From NCBI GenBank assembly GCA_017557535.1, contig JAFYYM010000097.1:44313-108312 (forward strand): DNA of 64,000 nucleotides, in the 5' to 3' direction. Source of the DNA: Bacteroidales bacterium (lineage in GTDB: Bacteria; Bacteroidota; Bacteroidia; Bacteroidales; UBA932). A program made the translations under genes and the position numbers. Shown here one piece after another: positions 60,886 through 64,000 of the stretch (position 1 is its first letter; every line of letters begins with the position of its first letter). The notes under the pieces are model-generated. The model made no database searches. It was not told the DNA's origin and worked only from the letters and a program-made list of their open reading frames with translations.

Positions 60886-62187
60886 TTAAATTGACCAAGG
60901 TCCGCGCATGGGCTGGTTGATCAGCAGGTTGGCGGCATCGTCGTTAATGAACATCTGCTTGTCGGGATCGAAATGGAGCGTCCTTCCGAGACGGAGGGCG
61001 CATGAACCCATGTTGACAATCGTGCAGCTATGGTGGCCATTCTCCTCATTGAGGGCGAACTTCTGGCGGTTCTTGACACAGTCGAGGAAGTCAACCTGGC
61101 GAGGCTCCGGATCAGGAAGCTCGTTGATGACGTCCATGACATTGGGGATGGTGCACTCGAAGCCTTTGTAGACCTTGCCATTAGGACCCTCAAGATACGG
61201 GACCTTGCCGGGACTCTCGAAGCCCTCACCCTCAAGGATGATCTTGCAGCCGTCAGCGTAGGTGTAGGTGATGCTTCTCCATATTCCCACGGCGTCGGGA
61301 TGCTGCTGGGGAGCGTCAACCTCAACCTTGACAGGAAGGTCATTGTCCTTGCCCAGGAAGTACTGGACAGGATCGATATAGTGCTGACCCATATCGCCGA
61401 GACCACCGGACTCATAATCCCAGTATCCGCGGAAACTCTGGTGCACGCGGTGAGGATGGTATGGCTTGACCGGAGCGGGTCCGAGCCACATGTCATAATC
61501 CAGCTCTTTCGGAACCGGCTGAGGGACAAGATTTTCCTTTCCGGTCCAATAGAACTTCCAGGCGAATCCGGTCGCTCCGGAGATCCTCACGGTAAGAGGC
61601 CATCCGAGGAGTCCGCTGTCAACGAGTTTCTTCAAAGGCTCGACAGTCGTGCCGAGGCCGTAGAATGTGTCCTTGAAACGGAACCAGGTGTCAAGACGGA
61701 AGATGCTGCCATACTTGTTGACAGCCTCAACCACCTTCTTACCCTCACCAATGGTCCTTGTCATTGGCTTCTCGCAGAAGATGTCTTTCCCCGTCTTGGC
61801 CGCTTCCACAGCCATAAGGCCATGCCAATGTGATGGAGTGGCTATATGGACGATGTCCACATTGGGGTCATGGACAAGATCCCTCCAATCGTGATACGAC
61901 TGGAGTTTGGTCCCGAACCTCTCCTCTCCTTTCTGGAGAGCATTGTCGAGGTGCTTCTGGTCAACATCGCAGACAGCCACGAGGCGGCAGCGCTCATCGC
62001 TGGCGAAGTGAAGGTTGCTCATACCGATACCGCCAACACCGATGATACCGCGGGTCATCTGGTCGCTCGGCGCCACGAATTTGCTGGAGGAGTCGCCCAT
62101 CTTTCCGAATACTTCACGGGGAAGAATCGTCAAGGCGCCGATTCCGAGACCAGCTTTCTTGATAAAATCTCTTCTGGATTGTGCCAT
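60886..62187 (-). CDS. Tat-exported Gfo/Idh/MocA family oxidoreductase
   Basis: NAD(P)-dependent sugar oxidoreductase of 433 residues. The start MAQSRRDFIKKAG is a textbook twin-arginine signal, so it is folded in the cytoplasm, with cofactor bound, and exported. The Rossmann domain follows (GIIGVGGIGMSN), then the family motif FCEKPMTRT with the catalytic lysine, and the C-terminal substrate domain with YDMWLGPAP and YHPHRVH. Members of this exported group oxidise glycosides at C3. It leads the operon Gfo-DUF1080-thioredoxin-uvrC-GH2. No exact promoter match lies upstream. Confidence 0.92.
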   Translation of the reverse strand: MAQSRRDFIKKAGLGIGALTILPREVFGKMGDSSSKFVAPSDQMTRGIIGVGGIGMSNLHFASDERCRLVAVCDVDQKHLDNALQKGEERFGTKLQSYHDWRDLVHDPNVDIVHIATPSHWHGLMAVEAAKTGKDIFCEKPMTRTIGEGKKVVEAVNKYGSIFRLDTWFRFKDTFYGLGTTVEPLKKLVDSGLLGWPLTVRISGATGFAWKFYWTGKENLVPQPVPKELDYDMWLGPAPVKPYHPHRVHQSFRGYWDYESGGLGDMGQHYIDPVQYFLGKDNDLPVKVEVDAPQQHPDAVGIWRSITYTYADGCKIILEGEGFESPGKVPYLEGPNGKVYKGFECTIPNVMDVINELPDPEPRQVDFLDCVKNRQKFALNEENGHHSCTIVNMGSCALRLGRTLHFDPDKQMFINDDAANLLINQPMRGPWSI

Positions 62188-62271
62188 AATTAATTATGTT
62201 ATTGAGTTTTAGTTTTTACAACAATATCAGCGCTAAATTAATAAAAACAGTCGAATATGTCAACTGCTCAC

Positions 62272-63090
62272 TTAGAGTTTCACATCCACGAATATCGGTA
62301 GATGGTCAGACGCCACCTCCACATCTCCGCCCTGTAATTTGACAGGGACATCAGAGCCGGCCAAGGTGTATTTGGCGCCATTCCTCAAAGCGAGAATAAA
62401 ATCTATGCGTTCGAAGGGATTGTGGGCGGAGAACGTGTTCTTCCCACAAGAAAGCACTTCCCACTCTTTTTCCAACTCTTTCAGCACATCGCTTCCCGCG
62501 GTGGAGTTCATATCCCCGGCCAAAAAGACAGGCTTTTTTGATTTGGCAAATCTTACCGCCAAAACCTCATTGATGGTTTTCGCCTGGACAACCATTGATG
62601 GCATGTCCTTATTGTCGAGATGTGTGGTGGCAAGAACATACTTCTTTGTCTCAACGACTCCGCAAGCCCTTGGTTCTGTGCCGTTTCCCTTGGGCAGAGC
62701 GATCGTGAAAGAATCTATGATCTTATCCGGAACCGTTATCCCCACTCCGTAGGCTCCTCCGGCGAATGGCATGGCTCGGCTGAAACGATACTCCCATCCG
62801 CCCATCGCCTCGGCGAAATCAGCCAGTTGATAATTACCATGACGGGTGGTGCAACTGTCCAACTCGTTGAGCGAAAGAGCATCCGCCCCTATTTCACTCA
62901 TCATGGCGGCCACCATCGGGATGCTGTTCTCAATCTCTTTTGAGAAAACCCCGACATTATACTGCACTATCCGGGTGACACCCTTCGACTTGGGGTAGAC
63001 TTCGTTCACTGACGGTCTCGCAGTCTTTCCGCCGCAACCGCAAAGAACCCCTATGGCTAAGAGAATGAATATGACTGTATTCCTATTCAT
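62272..63090 (-). CDS. Endonuclease/exonuclease/phosphatase family lipoprotein
   Basis: A 272-residue lipoprotein from ATG 63090 (MNRNTVIFILLAIGVLCGC, lipobox Cys19). The longer frame upstream would put extra hydrophobic residues in front of the signal. EEP-fold motifs in order: VQYNVGVF, SLNELDS (metal Glu), ATTHLDNK, LAGDMNSTAGSD and the terminal ASDHLPIFVDV. It is distinct from the EEP protein at 44260 and shares only fold motifs. Substrate unknown. It lies between the Gfo operon and the rpsC terminator, in the same direction. Confidence 0.85.
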   Translation of the reverse strand: MNRNTVIFILLAIGVLCGCGGKTARPSVNEVYPKSKGVTRIVQYNVGVFSKEIENSIPMVAAMMSEIGADALSLNELDSCTTRHGNYQLADFAEAMGGWEYRFSRAMPFAGGAYGVGITVPDKIIDSFTIALPKGNGTEPRACGVVETKKYVLATTHLDNKDMPSMVVQAKTINEVLAVRFAKSKKPVFLAGDMNSTAGSDVLKELEKEWEVLSCGKNTFSAHNPFERIDFILALRNGAKYTLAGSDVPVKLQGGDVEVASDHLPIFVDVKL

Positions 63091-63121
63091 GATGCACATG
63101 GTTATCACCCATAAAGTTACC

Positions 63122-63155
63122 AAAAAAAAGAAAAACCGGCACACACGGTACCGGT
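63122..63155 (-). terminator. Intrinsic terminator after rpsC
   Basis: On the minus strand an 8-base stem (63155-63148 with 63142-63135, one G-T pair) and 5-base loop are followed by five Ts, a C and eight Ts. It begins 25 bases after the rpsC stop, so the ribosomal protein transcript ends here. Confidence 0.85.
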
Positions 63156-63180
63156 CTTTCTTAATTACGAAGGATAAACC

Positions 63181-63960
63181 TTACTCGGCGCTCCTGGAGT
63201 CACGACGAGGGGCGCGGCCACCACGACGGTCGCCACGATCTCCACGACGGTCACCCCTGCGGTCTCCGCGGTCATTCCTAGGACGTCCGGCGCCCTGGGC
63301 GTTGGCGGCTGAAGGGGCGTTAGGAGTAAGATCCTGCTTCCCGTAGCGCTCACCGTTGCAGATCCACACCTTGATTCCGAGGCAACCGACCTTAGTGCTG
63401 GCGATAGCCAGAGCATAGTCGATGTCAGCGCGGAAAGTGTGAAGAGGAGTACGTCCTTCCTTGAACATCTCGCTGCGAGCCATCTCAGCACCACCGACGC
63501 GGCCGCTGATCTGAACCTTGATGCCTTCGGCTCCAACCCTCATGGCGGAGGCGATAGCCATCTTGATGGCCCTGCGGTAAGAGACACGACCCTCAATCTG
63601 ACGGGCGATGCTGTCGGCCACGATGTGGGCGTCAACCTCAGGCCTCTTGACCTCGAAGATGTTGATCTGGACATCCTTCTTGGTGACCTTCTTGAGCTCT
63701 TCCTTAAGCTTGTCAACCTCCTGTCCGCCCTTACCGATGATGAAACCAGGCCTAGCGGCGTGGATGGTCACGGTGATGAGCTTGAGGGTCCTCTCGATGA
63801 CGATCTTGGAGATGCTGGCCTTCGAGAGACGGTTGGTCAAGTACTTACGGATCTCATAATCCTCGGCGATCTTCTCGGCGTAGTTGCCGCCACACCAGTT
63901 GGAGTCCCATCCACGGGTGATACCGATTCTGTTGGAAATAGGGTTAGTTTTCTGTCCCAT
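63181..63960 (-). CDS. rpsC: 30S ribosomal protein S3
   Basis: Small-subunit protein of 259 residues at the mRNA entry site. The N-terminus [21 protein letters not shown] domain ([14 protein letters not shown]) and C-terminal S3 domain ([18 protein letters not shown]-like, [13 protein letters not shown]) are normal. The last about 45 residues form a low-complexity Arg/Gly/Asp tail (repeats of RGDRR). A gene immediately upstream ends 2 bases before the ATG (probably rplV), as in the S10 operon, but downstream there is a terminator and an unrelated gene instead of rplP. Confidence 0.97.
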   Translation of the reverse strand: MGQKTNPISNRIGITRGWDSNWCGGNYAEKIAEDYEIRKYLTNRLSKASISKIVIERTLKLITVTIHAARPGFIIGKGGQEVDKLKEELKKVTKKDVQINIFEVKRPEVDAHIVADSIARQIEGRVSYRRAIKMAIASAMRVGAEGIKVQISGRVGGAEMARSEMFKEGRTPLHTFRADIDYALAIASTKVGCLGIKVWICNGERYGKQDLTPNAPSAANAQGAGRPRNDRGDRRGDRRGDRGDRRGGRAPRRDSRSAE

Positions 63961-63962
63961 AA

Positions 63963-64000
63963 TTAATTCTCCTCTACTGTAGCGGGTTTGACATCGAGAA
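63963..64000 (-). CDS. C-terminal end of the gene before rpsC, probably ribosomal protein L22
   Basis: Only the last 12 residues ([11 protein letters not shown] and the residue before) and a TAA stop are in the window. The stop lies 2 bases before the rpsC ATG. Identity as rplV is inferred from the conserved S10 operon order only; the residues themselves are not diagnostic. Confidence 0.5.
   Translation of the reverse strand, partial: LDVKPATVEEN

Overview
The window comes from a member of the Bacteroidales, most likely a host-associated one, with roughly balanced GC and therefore unlike low-GC Bacteroides. The evidence is a fused SecDF, a SusC/SusD pair, an S46 dipeptidyl-peptidase, a DUF4923 lipoprotein, an EF-G2-type paralog of elongation factor G, and repeated use of the Bacteroidales promoter (-33 TTTG, 19-20 bp, -7 TAnnTTTG), with clean examples in front of dnaE, the EF-G2 gene and the ytxH-like gene. 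Gene density is very high. The longest gap is about 200 bases. I saw no tRNA, rRNA, insertion sequence, prophage or CRISPR array.

Layout: 1-3063 secDF (minus, 3' end cut by the window edge); 3202-5040 PD40/SPOR envelope protein; 5017-8139 minus operon of an unknown secreted protein, a TlpA-like thioredoxin and a Tat-exported metallophosphoesterase; 8256-12897 minus O-acylation cassette (two SGNH proteins and an MBOAT acyltransferase) ending in a long hairpin; 12964-15483 transglutaminase lipoprotein; 15682-23242 small polysaccharide utilisation locus (SusC, SusD, GH16, serine-type sulfatase); 23298-25451 EF-G2; 25526-26998 small ORF, XRE regulator and RNase HII; 27029-30220 DPP7-type peptidase and Mrp ATPase; 30239-31185 DUF4923 lipoprotein and an EF-hand/LEA-like small protein; 31211-37514 GT4, YfhO, WecC and WecB (ManNAcA sugar pathway); 37574-42147 mutS and a peptidase S51/ATP-grasp fusion; 42239-45129 GH97 and an EEP hydrolase; 45141-49219 operon of small stress-type membrane proteins, aminopeptidase P and a serpin; 49365-53138 dnaE; 53155-62187 operon of Gfo/Idh/MocA oxidoreductase, HEAT-DUF1080 protein, TlpA-like thioredoxin, uvrC and a GH2 beta-mannosidase; 62272-63090 EEP lipoprotein; 63181-64000 rpsC and the end of the preceding gene, probably rplV.

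Themes: glycan capture and breakdown (SusCD, GH16, sulfatase, GH97, GH2, and a possible 3-keto-glycoside route); surface glycan assembly and acylation (WecB/WecC/GT4/YfhO, MBOAT/SGNH); envelope proteolysis and its control (DPP7, aminopeptidase P, serpin, transglutaminase); and DNA repair and replication genes (mutS, uvrC, dnaE, rnhB) packed into operons with unrelated metabolic genes. The most unusual points are the S51/ATP-grasp fusion, an S10-type ribosomal protein operon that stops at rpsC with a strong terminator, the aminopeptidase P-serpin operon, the uvrC-containing 3-keto-glycoside-like operon, and a 22-base-arm hairpin that holds the MBOAT stop codon in its loop.
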